NCBI RefSeq assembly: GCF_040115645.1
Contig: NC_089568.1
Span: 1,984,001-2,048,000, forward strand
Source: Euwallacea fornicatus
Taxonomy: Eukaryota > Arthropoda > Insecta > Coleoptera > Curculionidae
Reading direction: 5' to 3'
DNA: 64,000 nucleotides
The notes under the pieces are model-generated. The model made no database searches and was not told the origin of the DNA. It saw only the letters and a list, made by a program, of their open reading frames with translations. A program made the translations under genes and the position numbers. This document shows positions 45,333-59,119 of the stretch, in pieces. Position 1 is the first letter of the stretch. Each line of letters starts with the position of its first letter.

Positions 45333-46545
45333 CTGAATGATTCATTGGAAATGGGACATGGCAGAACCCGTGATAAGGGAAACCAAAATGTGATGAATGG
45401 GCCCTACATAGCTTATACCAATATTGCCTGTTTCAAAATTCCAGGGTGCGAAAGGTTGAAATTTTATTTTTAAATTCCTTATTAATTTTTTGTGTTTTCA
45501 TAGCATCAACATCAAAACTGGTATATTTGGATTTTTTCAGGTGAGAGGTGAGAATGTTAATGTAATGTTTGCGTACCTCCTAGAGGGCGCCAGTTACTAC
45601 CCATCGTTTTGGTATATCTAGTCATATTTTTGCATGAGTGCACCTAAGGTCAAACTCGACTCAATATGAGAAATAGCGTCTATTTTTACTCAAAAAACGA
45701 TATTCTCGTTTAATTCTGATATATATCTCTTGGTTTACGAGATTTTCACTTATAAGGTAATTCGTGTCGTATCATTTCAAATTCTCAAAAACGATAGTGG
45801 CTACGGTTTACTCGCATGGCAACGCATTACTTAGCTATTTTTACTTTAGCGTGTCAAAGTAATTGGACTATTTCCTTGCCAGTGGCTCTTTTTACATAAA
45901 AAAATATAATTTACATGAAAAAATGCCAAAGCATATGGACTATTCCTTTAGTGAGAGAGCGATATGATTTTTAATTTTGCTTAAATGAATTTTATAATAA
46001 GACTTATTTTTTATTTGTCAATAGCTTTTCATTTTTTGAATTATAGAAAGTATAATTTTTTAATTAATTAAATTTGTTTAATTAATTAATTGTTTGAAAT
46101 GGTACAACATGAATTAGCTGGTGGGTAAAAATTTACTAAGTATAAACGAAGAGAGACTACAGGATTAAACCAGAATGCCTTTTTTGAGTAAAAAAGAGAT
46201 GCTCTGTTATCATACTGAATAGAATTTGACTTTAGATACACTCATAAAAAAATATGATCAATTATACCGAAGCGGTGGATGGTAACTGACGTCCTCTAGA
46301 AATTACGCAAAAATTAGATTATAATTCTTACTTAGTACCTTAGAAAATCTAAGTATACGAAATTTTATGTTGATCCTATAGAAACACAAAAATTTATTAA
46401 TCAATTTAAAAATAAAATTCAACATTTAATACCTTGTAATTCTAAAATACACAACATTGGTAAAAGGTATATTTGGTCCCATTGTCATATTTTGGTGTCC
46501 CCTAACGTAGGTTTCTAGACGTCCCATTCCCAATAAATCACCCTG
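45333..46545. repeat. Foldback element: 1,213 bp, inverted repeat from end to end
   Basis: The left end CTGAATGATTCATTGGAAAT pairs with the reverse complement of the right end, CAGGGTGATTTATTGGGAAT, with TA on both sides (45331-45332, 46546-46547). Pairing continues through GAAATTTTATTTTTAAAT, a TTTTTTGTGTTT block, CAGTTACTACCCATCG against its partner near 46280, and ATATTTTTGCATGAGTG, down to ACTCAAAAAA near 45690/46190. The arms exceed 400 bp with a short remaining centre. No open frame resembles a transposase. It is a different family from the foldback at 28318 in sequence but identical in architecture. Confidence 0.85.
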
Positions 46546-49500
46546 TATAGAAAAACTTCTGATTATCAGCAGGAAGATAAAACTGATAACTTAGTGGTAA
46601 TTTTTGCCTCAATCAATCGCCCTATTGTCCTTCCGATTAAATATTTCGTTAACGCAAATTAGAACGAAATTATTGTTGGCCCTAATTAATTTCCAATTTC
46701 TCTAGAGATCCAAGCTCTTCCCTTTTCATACCCATGAACAACCTCCAACTTACCGCCATCTGGAAAGTCATGTTCAGTAGATAACGAATAATTAGCGAAG
46801 GCAAATTGAATCGCTTGTGTACCCAAACCCGAAGAACATTTAAATTGCTCTAAAATGTAAAGTGTTTGGACATGTAACAAACTAGGTCGACTTTTGGTAA
46901 TAATTTACTTTCTCCCGGACAGGACTTCCCAGGTGGCAACAAGGTGGGGGTTACCCATAGCTTGTGAAGGGGAAAGGCTTTGTATCTTTTGGAGGAATTG
47001 TAAATTGATAAAACCCAAAAAGAATGGAAATAAATAATTGAATTGCAAGGAAAAAGAAGCGTAAACGTGACAAAACGATTCAGTGTGAATATACCGTACG
47101 ACTCTAAATTGTCCCCTCCGCCCCTCTTCTCGTTCACAATTTTAACTAATTATTAATTTTTTTAAATTCAAAGGCAACATTAAATAGAGCGAAAATACTA
47201 TCTTTAGAAGTTCTTTTATTTCTTTAGATGTTATTTACGTCACCGATAGCACAATTTTTTTCAAGCGATTTTTAAAAAACGAAAGATGGGTCAAGTGATA
47301 TTTCAAATTAAGTCTTTAAAAACTACATTCAATGATGTATTGCGATCCAAAATCTATCTCTTAATTTTTGAGAAAAATGGGTATAAATTTGGCAAAAAAT
47401 GCAGTACAAACTCAATTACATAGTAAGTAAACAATGAAAAAACTTGTTTGCTCATACGAAATTGATTTGTTATAGATTTTATACTGACAAACAGTTTTTT
47501 GTAAAAATAAGCAAAAAAAAGAAAAGATAACTAAAAATAATTTAGAGCCGTACGGTATACATAGCTTAATGACTGTGTGTCGTTTAATCATCTGTAAGTC
47601 AGCTTTTAACTCGTTTTGTGTTCGAATTTTTATGGTTTAATGTATTTTAGATTTGACGGCTGAAATCCCTTAGGGGCGGAACTCGGGTAACGCCCAATTA
47701 AAAACTTTTGCTTCAAACTTATATTTTGAGTTTTAACATCTTTTTGAATAAAAATGAAATAGTTGCAAAACGCGGTCCCTGGATATCATTCTTTCATACT
47801 TTACTGAAAAGATCTTGCCAGTGGTCTGAAAGTACTTCTAAAAATATAGAAAAACTACTTCTACATTCTTTTCTATAAGACATTTAACATAGCCAGTATA
47901 CGGGGACAATAAACTCCAAAATTATACGAAATTATAGATTGTAAAACTTAAGTTATGGAATATTGTGAAGTCCTTACAGAAGCGTATAAAAGATATTTAT
48001 ATCTGCATAAATTTGTGTAAATAACTATAAATTCAAAATCGACCATTTACCTACGTAAATTTGTAAAGTTCGATATACGAGGTTCTGAAAAGGTGAAAAA
48101 TTGAAGTGGAAAATAAATAATCGAAAGGAAAGGCTCATTTTTTTTAAGTTCATTAAAGAAGTCTCGATAGTTCTAACGCGTATACTCTATATACGTGTAA
48201 CTCTAGAGTGGATGTTTCTGATATTCCACAGACTCTCAAATGATATGAAAACTAAACTTAAAATTTCCTCTTGTCACATTCAATCGTAGTCTTAACGCCT
48301 TTGATGTATCATTAACATTCAATTTTTTTTTTGCCTCTTCACCAGAAAAGACACTTTATTTTGAACATTTCGTAACAACGCAGCTTTCAGAAGTTAAGAG
48401 CAATTGACCCTGCCTAACTTTGAACAAACTCTTCAAATATCCTAAACTATGAAGGAATGGTCTGTCCAGTTGGTAATATGCAGGTTTCATTGACGCGTTC
48501 CTGTACGCTCCGCCATTGATCCGAACTATTTCGGACATTTCCGCTCTTAAACATTGAACCGGAGCGTGTAAACTCCGCCACTGTTTTAGTGAAAAAAGCG
48601 TATTTTGTAGTATATTGCGGATTTGGTATTTTCTAAAAGTAATTACACTGCGGTTACCGCAGAATTACTCATCTCGAGCATTTCCTGAGTACCTAGAAAT
48701 CCATCTTCCCTGGAACAGATAACATTTCAACTTTGCCGGCACCATATCTCGTACTCAGAGACACATCCCGACCATTTTTCCCGTGGCATGAAAAATGAAA
48801 TTCTATTTATGGCAGCAGAAAGTCATTTGTTTCAATCGAGTTCCATAAGCAACCCATATCCAGTGGAGCTCTGTCCTGGCTTAGACATTCTCGGCAAAAC
48901 TGTGACTAATGTATTGTGGATGCATTCGTTGAAATATGGGAATAGCAAATAACATTTTTGCCAGCTATTCTGCAGGCGACATGCTTACACCTCGTTTGTT
49001 AGTGTCATCATTAGAAAGTTTTGGAGTTTTCCGGCGTTGTAGGGAAAAACCGCGGGGGTTAGAAAGTTCCCAACTTCGGAAAATTAAATTTAAATGAATT
49101 TTAGTATTTATGGAGCATTATATAACTGGAAGCAGATGTACGGGGGATTACTCGAAATCTAGATGAATGTACAGATGAGTTAATCAATTTCAGAAGTTCA
49201 GATAATTTAGTCAAACGCCGAACCACTTTTATTTTCGATTTTACATCGCCCCTTCTTTTCGTATAAAAAAGGAAATTAAGATAAACGAGAGACAGATCAG
49301 AAACAAAGTTGTTTCGAACGGGGAAACTTTCCGATCATTTCCCCATATTAACGCCGAATTACCATCATCACATTTCCTAGGTATTGGCCTGAAGTGTCGT
49401 GACGAGCAAAGATACAGCACGGTTCTCTCAATTAGTTTGTAATCTTACATTGATTGAATTAATTATTGTAATGCTCGCTTAATTCACGTCAACAAAGGGA

Positions 49501-52500
49501 GATGGAGCACACGGAGCGGTCGCTCTTGACCATCATTGGAAATTCATACGAAAAATCGCACTGTGATTAAAAATGTCACGTTAGAAGATTATTAAATTAA
49601 AGTATAAGATCGCATGTCGTAGATTCAGGTCATGTGTTGAATCGGAAGTGTAATTACTAAGGAAATAATCAGCGGCAAAACCCCTGGAATATGCTGGAAA
49701 TTCGCGACATGACAATAATTTATAAGCGAAGTTTCGGTGGTCACCTGGGAAAATCCCTGGATCGAACCCTGTTAAGAGGGAATTGGAAATGTAATGGTGT
49801 TTAGGAACAATTTAAGGATGAATAAATTAGTTGACGTGGCAAACTTGGTTTGAGAAGATGATTAGTTTATGTGACCGTTTTCCTGTTGTATATCGTTATT
49901 TCGGATCCAAACCAGTAGTTTATGATTCTTTCTGAATTCTAGCGCAATCTGCAATTCTAGACAGCACTTGATCTGGAAAGCTATCCATTATTCAGGCTCA
50001 CTGCTGGCTACGTCCAAATCCAAATGAAAAATATGATATTTTTAACTCATAATATATTCCACAGTTAACAAAACTTTTGTGAACAACATACCAAACCTGT
50101 CCAGCATGTTACTTTTTATACGCCTCAAATTTATCGAAATCTTTTGGAATGTTTAAGGTCTGAAACCAGGTATATAAATAGATCTAGATAACACCGGAAT
50201 GTGATGGTTGAGGAGGGGGAGAGGTATATCGTAGTTTACAGCTTAAACCCTCTTACCTGAAATGCGAACTGACTGAATGGGGCTCGATGGTCTTAAAAGT
50301 GTATTTTCTAATTTTTAATAAATATTATTCTCAATTTTAAAGTAAATTCTGGTGCTCGGGATATGTGAACTACTATGGAGTAGCTTCACAATTTATAGGC
50401 TGGGCGTTGCTGGATAAGTTTCTGGACGGTACCACAAGGTTCGTACCATACCTGCCGCGTTGCTTTTTTTGTACAAAGATAAAACGAAAATTTGACTTTT
50501 GGGACCTGAATTTTAATCACCGAATTCAATTTACCACGAGGCATTTTGAAATGTTCAGTTTTTTGCACCATGAAGAGAAGATACGCATTTCGTAGCGTTG
50601 TGAGAATAATTATTCGTTACCATCGCTTTTTCTTGAAACACATTAATTTGGTCTCTACGCCTTTTGAATACGAGGAAAAGATTATAAAAAATGATATGTT
50701 GATCCATCGTTGATGATAGTGAAGTAAACTCGAACAAAAAAAATCTTCTCACGCCATATTATAGTTAAAGCAAAAAGTCATTAGTGAAGTGGCATTATAT
50801 TTATATGGGGTGCCATTTATGTAACCAATTAGGGTAGGCTTAATTTTGAACAACGTGTGGGGTTTTGTGTAACGATCAAAACGACAACCTCCTACCCCTA
50901 TATTAGGCGAGTTCTACAATATAAGGTTTCTAAATTGATTTCCTTCCGGATTTTTTACAATTTCACTATACGACGAAGAAATAACAGCAAAATTGAAAAA
51001 TGGTATAAATTTTAACGTACGCGAGCTGTGCCCCGTATTTACAGCCGCGCAAAAACTATTGTCGTTAACGTCTGGGGTGGTACCAGTGGTATCTGCTTTT
51101 ATTATGTAACTTGTTACGATATTAAACTCGTTTTTCGAAGCGATTGCAATTTTTTCTGCTTGATATTTCTAGAACTTCTGGGAATTTTTAACTCTCATTA
51201 ACCGTCGCGCTGAAACGTTTCCCAAAAGCCGTATTAAGATTCAAATTTGGACACACTCTGTAGATCACCTAAAATTTCCCATGTTAATTAAAAATTCTCA
51301 TTCCGATGGGCAACTGTGTAATCTATAAAAGCCTGAATTGTTCGATAAAATAATGGTAAGAATTCGAGTCCACGGTATGTGCCAAGACAAGCACTATATG
51401 GGGCAACTACCGGAATTGGTTTTATAAGAATCGGGTTAGGGTGATAACGCTCCGAAAATCCAACGTTACAAAGAAGAAATCTCGTAACGAGACAAATTGC
51501 TTCGTCTAGCAACAAAAATTGAATTTGGCCAACGTCTGAACAGCATCATTATTCAAAAAGTGTTCCACGTCACCTGGAGCATCACGGAACGTAATCAGAT
51601 CAAACGTAGCCGACTTCGGGGCCGAGATGTTTCGCCCCCTCCGTCTCCCTCCCCCCCAAGGGGCGCGAAGCTGTGAGAAAAATGTTTCGAGATATGTTTT
51701 TCAAGACGTCTGCTGCTAACTTTCTTATAAGCGAAGCGGAAGTTCCACGTGGATTTTTTTTTTATATTATTCCCGGAACTTTTATTTAAAAAACTTTCCG
51801 CACACAATGTTTAATGTAATAATTGTGTCAACTTTGTATTTTTCAGGATATACTTGGAAACGAAGGCACATAAAATTTTTATGAATACCTACAGGGACAA
51901 GCACGAGAAGAACTTGGAGCCTGCTGACGTTACCTTGCTAAGATGCATTTACGTTTACATTTCTCGGCTTTTGCTTAATAAAAAAAATTAAAAAGTATGA
52001 ATTCAGCTCCGACCAAACGAATTCATGCCGCTATCGACTTACTAATTCTCTACTGAAACGAAGTCACCACGGAAGAGAGAGCTACCTAAGCATTTATGTT
52101 GATAGAAAAATCGGCCTCATTGTCGCGCGTACCCGTCCCCAACTCCTCTATAGGAGTTCCCCATTAAATGAATTCTTCAATGCACGGCCAAATAGAAATG
52201 TTTGTTTGGGACTAAACTTTTTAATTCGGTTACGTCCAATGCTCCATTAATAAACTGTTCTCATAATTAAGGTTGGCCCAACAAAGCACGATTCGAGATT
52301 GTACAGAAAGTTGCAAATTTCGTTGCTCCAGAAACAGAGGTTCCAATAGTTTATTTAAGACGAAATTCTTGAAGTTTTACATCATGTTAACATATTTTCT
52401 TACGCTTTCAACATGAGTCTCGTTATGAGGCAAAAAGAATCATATTCTTATTAGGTAGAGCAAGGCCCTAATAACGTTCCCAACTACGTTGAAGTTGGGA

Positions 52501-55334
52501 AAAAATCCTAACGAGATAATATGACCGTCTATTCACTATAAAAATGAGCGCCCCTCGGCCATAAATAACAAAGCAGACTTAAAGAGGAAAATGTGACTTT
52601 ATCAAGAGAGTGAGGAACGGCGTACCTGTTATTTATAGATCATTAATTTTCTTTTTATTATGTTAAAATGTATTTTTGCTTTATTGTGGTGCAAATTTTT
52701 GTTATTTATAACGAGTCCCTTTGTATTTTTAATTTAGACGTCGGCTCTAAATCATTCGATAACGAACTAAACAGGACGTGGTAAATATTCCGTTGAGGAG
52801 AGCGATAATCAACACTTCTTAAATCTGTTAAGCGTCGAGTTCACAATTATATTTCAAACTTTTGATAAATTAATTAAACTTAATTAAAAATTTATATTCG
52901 AAGTACGGCAAGTGGGCCGTAAATAATTCTCTTATTATCCATTTTTATCCAACTCGCGTGCCAGACACAATAAAGAAATGAAATCCAATCATATCATGCG
53001 AAGCTAAACGATATAATTTCGTAACAGGTGGTGTAGTTCCTATTGGATATTTCCCTAGTACCCCTAAAGGGAAAATTAGAATGTAGTAAATTAGAACGTA
53101 AAATAAAATGCCTAATTTGAGTTTCTACTTGTAGGTGAAGTTCAATTTTCTGCTCGTATAGTAGAACTTTAAGCGGGTGTTCAGACTCCAAACTTTAATA
53201 TCGGCTCCAGACAACTTAGGTGCCGAAGTGTGGAATTGGAATTTAGCCAGTTGCATTTATGGGTGATTCATTTACCAGGATAATAAGAAACTTCCCGAAA
53301 TATGAAAGTTGTAGGAAGAAGTTTGTATGATTCAAAGAGAATACTGTATCGAACGTTTGTCTACTAGTTTTAAAGTTGAACATGTCGGTGAATGGTTTCA
53401 ATGAGTTACAATGCAGTCGTTCCTCGATATCTCGACTGAGTACTTTCCAGTTCGTTTTGTGAGTTCGCTCGATTCGAAACTATGTCAGCAAAATTTGTAT
53501 TAAAAAGGCACAAAACGTCTCACTGAAAATTCGCTAAAACGCGGCTATTAAATTTCCACTTTTTTTTGGTTTTTCTCGGGGATGTCTGCAGTGAAAGTGT
53601 TTTAAAAAAAATTCATATAAACGTATGTTTTAACTTGCCCACTTTTCAACAGGTTGTCAATTTTATTTAAAAAAAAGACTTCACTTTGTTGATCAATCAA
53701 AAGCCCCATTGAATGTTTTACCGTGACGCAGGGCCTCTTTTCACGTACCTTGACTTCAAATAATAATTCCAATAGCGTCGCAAACCGCCGATGATGGAAT
53801 TTATCGTAAAAATCACTGTACGCCACTGGTCTCTATGAGTTTGGCGCCTTAACGACGATTCGCATTGCCTGAGTCACGGTACAATACGCAAAAGGTACCT
53901 GAAAGCGTAATTTCATCCATTCTGTGCGCTTTCCAAATTTTTTCCAATAACCATAATGCTTTCATAAAATCCCGACACTAAAAGACTTTTAAAGTGTAAA
54001 AATGGATCAGCATTCCCATTATTCTAAGCACCTCTTGCAGTAAAAGTACATTTTATAAGAGCAATAAAAGCAAATTGATTCTGCCCTTCGGCTTGAAATG
54101 TATCGCGTATCTTATTTCACATGGAAATTGTACTCTTCGGGAATCACGTGCATCTCTAAATTTCACGACGCACGACCCCAGAAAATTTAAAATTTGCCTG
54201 AAGGATCGCAGAGCTATTTCACACGTAAATCGATCACACTTCTGTGGAACTTCTACGTCGTTCGTGTTTTATTGTCGAGATAAATTCGAGACGTAACTGA
54301 AAAGAACGCGGAAGAGTGGAGGTTTTAGAGGAAAAATGCTCCAAAATAAATACCAGAGACTAATAGCAGATTTGAATACAAATTGGTCGAAGCATTCTAC
54401 ATTCGTAGTTTTCCCGTATTGCACACCGTGTAATGACCGTTTTGGTGGCCAATTTTGCATTATCTAAACTCCCTTTTAAGGCGCGATGTAATGCGAACCA
54501 ACTCCATTTGCAATCAAATTTGCATTGTTTTACATTTAGGTCTAGTTGTATGTAATTTAAGGTTGCTAATTTGAATGAGGTATACTTTACACGTTAATGG
54601 GAACATGATTCATTAGGAAAATAAGCTAAATGAATAACAAAAGAGGAGGAAAGCTTTTATGTCCTAATTATTATTAACGTACTTTCCAGGTTTTCTCAAC
54701 CTATGAACACACCTTATGTACAAGAAGGCGCTCATTAAAAAAATCCTGGAAAAAAGCTTGATCGCCCTGTTGTAACAATAATTCAAAATATTTTATTCCA
54801 ATAGTTCATACGGACATCATCCAGAAGTGTTCTGGTCAATTAATTATTCTGAAAGCCAGAAAGAAAAAATTATTTATTTCTAATGGAAAACGGAGTTGAG
54901 GAATACTTAAAATGTCCAATGGCGTTTGGTGACTAACCGCGATACTGTGTGAAGAGTGTGAATAACCCCAAAATTGCCAAACATTTTCTCATCCCAAAGT
55001 TGCTGTCCATGAAAGAAGGGCTGGATGGTCGTTCACAAGACGCCATTCGAAACGTAACTGGAACCTCCAATAGCACCTCACTCCGAGGACTTCCTGTTTT
55101 GGCAATTAGAGAACGACTCCAGAGAGAGGTCGGCCTTCACCAGCGAGTGCCTTGCCTATACTTACAACAAGACTGCACAGGCCGTATTTGATCAAAGAAC
55201 CCCTCATCGAAATTAGGTCAATCGCTACTTGGGGAGAACTTCGATATTAGACAGTCGTGAGAAGTGGGCAGGAGGAAATCCTGACACCTTTCATCCGAGA
55301 ACGGAAAAAATCAAGACCCACTGCTACTTTATAC
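46546..55334. other. Long intronic stretch, nothing firmly recognised
   Basis: No host exon, transposase or clear inverted ends were found in this 8.8 kb. Weak hints are a possible decayed element at about 50802-51263 (GGGGTGCCATTTATG facing GAGTGTGTCCAAATTT) and a minus-strand open frame at 53602-53826 with no known motif. The A+T-rich sequence otherwise looks like old non-functional intron. Confidence 0.4.
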
Positions 55335-55740
55335 GTCATTGCAGCTCTACCTTTAATTAACTCAAACGCCCCAAAGACCGGTTTCGATCCCATTACATCT
55401 CATCATTCGGTTCATGTTGTCAATTAAAGGCAGGTACAAATCGGTAATATCAACGCCGAGTATGTTGGGGCTGCGGGATAATCTCGCACCAGCGCCATCT
55501 ACGGTGTCCTTTTTACTGTACGTCAACGGCGCCTTCCGGTATGGGAACCAGGAGTTGTAAAAGCACCAGTCCGTCCTAAAAATCAAAATAACGAATAAGA
55601 ACAGTCGCAGGAAAAATCTAAGAAGTTTCTCGCCTATTATAACTTCATGCGTGATTGCAGCTCTGCGTTTAATTAATTCGAGATGAACCGAACTGACGAG
55701 ATCTAATAGGATCGAAATCGGGCTTTGGGATGCTTCAGTT
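55335..55740. repeat. Inverted repeat, ~65-bp arms, around 230 bp
   Basis: CCCAAAGACCGGTTTCGATC (left arm, about 55370-55430) pairs with the arm at about 55668-55733, whose reverse complement reads CCCAAAGCCCGATTTCGATC; both continue through ATCTC and TTCGGTTCAT. TTGCAGCTCT plus TTTAATTAA also occurs in the same orientation beside each arm. This may be a non-autonomous element or a rearranged repeat. The upstream block 55130-55330 (NRYLGRTSILDSREKWAGG in one frame) may belong to the same element but was not identified. Confidence 0.5.
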
Positions 55741-55899
55741 AACTACACACAAAGCTGGAATGCTTTCTACAATTATTTGCATTAATCCTGCATTGTTGTT
55801 GCGTATAAGTTGGCCCCGTGCAATGAGACCTATTGTTTGCACATGAATTTTGGTTGAAAAATAACACAGTAGGTGGCGCTGGTAGAATATTTGCCTGTA

Positions 55900-56767
55900 G
55901 GTGTTAAACAAAAAGTTCCTAAATATCATGTACATATGGAAGAGGGTAATTCTTTAGCTAATTTCATGACTAGAAGTTCGTATAAACGTCAAGTCCGCAA
56001 ACGCTTCGTAACGTATCTACGGGCTGTTTAACTTTAAAAATATATATATAAATGCTGTGGATGAGTTACGAAGGTTACGAATTAGAAATCGTAAGAAATA
56101 CTCCGGGGGTATTGGAAAGAGTACGGGCATCAAGGAGAAGAAGAGCAAGAGCACGTGCGAGGATTGAAGATCACTTTCGACATTTGCTGAAACATAGTGT
56201 CCTCGTTAAGGTTCTTACTGTTTAGGTTATTATTGGGGGTCGCCCCGGCGATAATTTTTGACAGGTAGTTCTGAATAAGTAAAAAATAAAAAATAATAAA
56301 AAAATACCTATAATAAATAACTGCTTACCCATAATAAGTTGAAATTTCATATGGCGGATTACAGAAAATCTTTTTCTTCTCGACAAACGACGCAGATACG
56401 AAAAAACGAAAGCAAAAAACTAAAAAGTTTCGGAGCAAAATAAAAAAATTGTTTTGTATTTTAGAATATATCAACGGCGCACCGCAAAAAACCTCTTAAA
56501 AAAATATGACCCTGTATGGTATCGAAACCATCCGACACGCCTAATTATGCAAGTTTAGGGCATAAAGTCTTTTCCACTTTTTAGCTAAATATCTTAAAAA
56601 CTGTTGAAGCTGTTAAGGGGCAAACATCAAAGATTCTGAAATTTGAACACCGCACGAACGAATACAGGTAACGGAGCGCTTGCGGATCACTTTTTATATG
56701 AATTTTTTGTCTTGAAATAGGCTAAGAACGGCCCCCTTCCGCCTCTGCATGATATTTAGGAACACCC
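55900..56767 (+). mobile_element. Internally deleted Tc1/mariner-type element retaining transposase C-terminus
   Basis: The ends pair over about 110 bp: left GTTCCTAAATATCATG (55915) with the reverse complement of the right, GGGTGTTCCTAAATATCATG. The match continues through TAGCTAATTTCA/TAGCCTATTTCA and TCCGCAAACGCTTCGTAACG/TCCGCAAGCGCTCCGTTACC. A 9-bp stretch (AAACAAAAA) appears to have been inserted near the left tip. TA flanks both sides (55898-55899, 56768-56769). At 868 bp it is far shorter than the roughly 2-kb relatives and holds only the transposase C-terminus. Confidence 0.75.
56052..56225 (+). pseudogene. Transposase C-terminal remnant inside deleted element
   Basis: In one frame the sequence reads AVDELRRLRIRN. 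In the next it reads EIVRNTPGVLERVRASRRR, then IEDHFRHLLKHSVLVK and a stop. VRNTPGxLERVRxS and xxHFxHLL are the C-terminal landmarks of the insect long-spacing DDD transposases. An arginine-rich run (RRRRARARAR) replaces the usual RxxxCIEVxG segment. No catalytic block remains. Confidence 0.7.
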
Positions 56768-56769
56768 TA

Positions 56770-58550
56770 TGTATTACGAGTAGTAAACATTGTGTATAAT
56801 AACATTTCAGATCGGTTTAGCCTAGCTGGGCAAGAAACCATCTCAAAAGGGTTCGTGAATCTTTTTACATCTTGCATTGCAAATTTAAGTCCTAAATCAG
56901 AAATGCGTTTGCTCGAAGTAGCAAAATATATCATCACAATCTGCACCATCTACTGACAAACAGCAAAGCAAAGTGCACCGTAATCTGGCCAGCAATGGCG
57001 TAATTTTTAATTAAGTTTTTACCATTTTCTTCTATTTCGACATTCTTTATTTTCTTCTCAAACCAGCTAAACTTGCTAAAATAACATAAATCAATGCTTA
57101 TCGCCAACAACTTGTACATCTTAAAACGACTTCGATGGCAAAGTACATTTGCAAATACCCAAACATTGCAATCTAGAGAAAACGCGGCCATATTTTATCG
57201 ACTTGAGCTTTTATTTCGTTTAGAACTGTGCAGGCAATTTTGAACATCGACACTAACACATTTTTTAAAATAATGGACGCCATTTCTCATGCTCTAAGCT
57301 CCGTTTTCCCTTGTTCTTTGTTTATGAATCACATAAAGTTTATTACGCATAATAGGATGTTTTATGTGTGTTTCCCCGTATGAATTCCTTCATTTTCGCT
57401 GTTTTATAGGAACTGTTTACGCTTTTGGTTTTATTGATATTGCTTACATTATGAAACTATTTCACTTTGGCGTGAACAAAGTTTCACTAGAAGTTTTAAT
57501 TGCAGCGCCAGTTAAGCTCGATTTACTAATAACTGCAAGTAGTAATTTACCTGTAATTCTAGAGTGCATGTCCACAACTTGATTTGCACTTGAGATTAGT
57601 CTGTACCTGCGAAGTGACCTACTTAGGTCGTGAGGTCATAAACAATGTCTTTATTGGCGAACGCAGATTCGGACATTGCCCCAAACAAACGACAATATAA
57701 TTACTTCCTAATGGAGTTGATTATCCTCACTGATCAAACACAATATGCACTTGCACATCTCTGTCCTGTGCGACACATCCAGCCTGATCAACACAACAAA
57801 GATATTCAGTTTCGCAGACCAATAATTAAAGCAAACAAGCGTTTCCGGTACAAATTTGCATTGTTTGCCGTTTAATTCCCATTGCGAATAATTTTACCTT
57901 AATTTCGGGTAAACGGGAACTCAAATCCGTCACTGAATTCAGGAAACTTTTACCGGATTACGTGAGAAGTGAGTAAAATTATAGCTTCTGCTTTGCCGAG
58001 GAAAAGTTCTTCGGCTTTGAGGCTAATAGCTCGTTTCTTAAGCTACCGGGATTCGATCAGCGGAATTACAGTATTTATTTGGAATAATGGGAAAGATTTA
58101 GGTAAATTATGTGACTTACTTTCGGGAAAGGTTATTGATTAGCAGCGAAGCGGCAATGGAGAAATAGTTCGGTTCGATTTTAAAAATTGCGAGTCCTCTA
58201 CAATTAATTCATTCGACAATTAACCGAAACTTCACAATATACATCGGATCGCAGCTTAAATGACGCAGGCCGCATTGGAACAAACCGACTTGCCTGAATG
58301 GCATAATATTTATTTTACAAAAACAATATGCCGAAATTAAATTAATGCGATTGTTCCGAAAGCGTATAAGTTAATATTTTGCTCGGACATTCCGCCCTTA
58401 AATAACAATAAATATTTATTGAGTTTTACGTGCGGTTTAAATGTCACAGCTTAAATAATGCAGTCAAGAGGAAACGGCACAAATTGTGTCAGCTTAAATT
58501 CAGCCATTTCAAAGCAATATTTCAACGAGTTAAACGGAGCTATCTAAGAA
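56770..58550. other. Intronic stretch, nothing recognised
   Basis: No supported host exon, transposon end or repeat. Confidence 0.4.
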
Positions 58551-59119
58551 TGAGTCGTCAAACAATGCTCAGTGAAGGAAACTTAATTCTAATCCATTAT
58601 AGAGGCGGATACAGTGGGGCGTACTCAAAACGCTGAATAGATGTCCATCAACTATTTAACACAAAATTGAGTGTTATCGCAAATAGAATCGCGAATACGT
58701 CCCAGGTGGGCTTAATAAAATATTTACGGATCGTGAAAAACGATGGATTGCACGTGAAATAACTAATAATCTCGAACAAAGTTGTGCAAAAACGTGTGTC
58801 GACATGAAAGGAAGTATCGGCAAAGATGTGACCCTAAGGCGGTTCAACTAATTTTGAGAAAAATTATGTACACGACCGAACTCCCAGAAACAACCTGTTT
58901 GTTAACCAAAGAAATGGGGGAGCATGTTTGGGGTTCGTCAAAGAGGATGTTGGTGAAGATTTAAATTCCCTTAATTCGGTGAAACACTCTGGAGCGCAAA
59001 ATCACCTCACAATTTGAGTTTAATTTAATGGCTTCAAGTTCATTCAATTTTTTTCCAGTAGCTTAACGCACCGACCTTGTGTCGTGACTGCTCGAACGAA
59101 AACGAACGTTCGTTTTTGC

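Noticed and set aside
50802..51263. Possible transposon between GGGGTGCCATTTATG and GAGTGTGTCCAAATTT
   Set aside because: The inverted similarity is confined to a few terminal bases and does not continue inward.
55375..55392. tRNA gene suggested by a GGTTTCGATCCC word
   Set aside because: No A box, acceptor stem or anticodon arm can be folded around it in either orientation.
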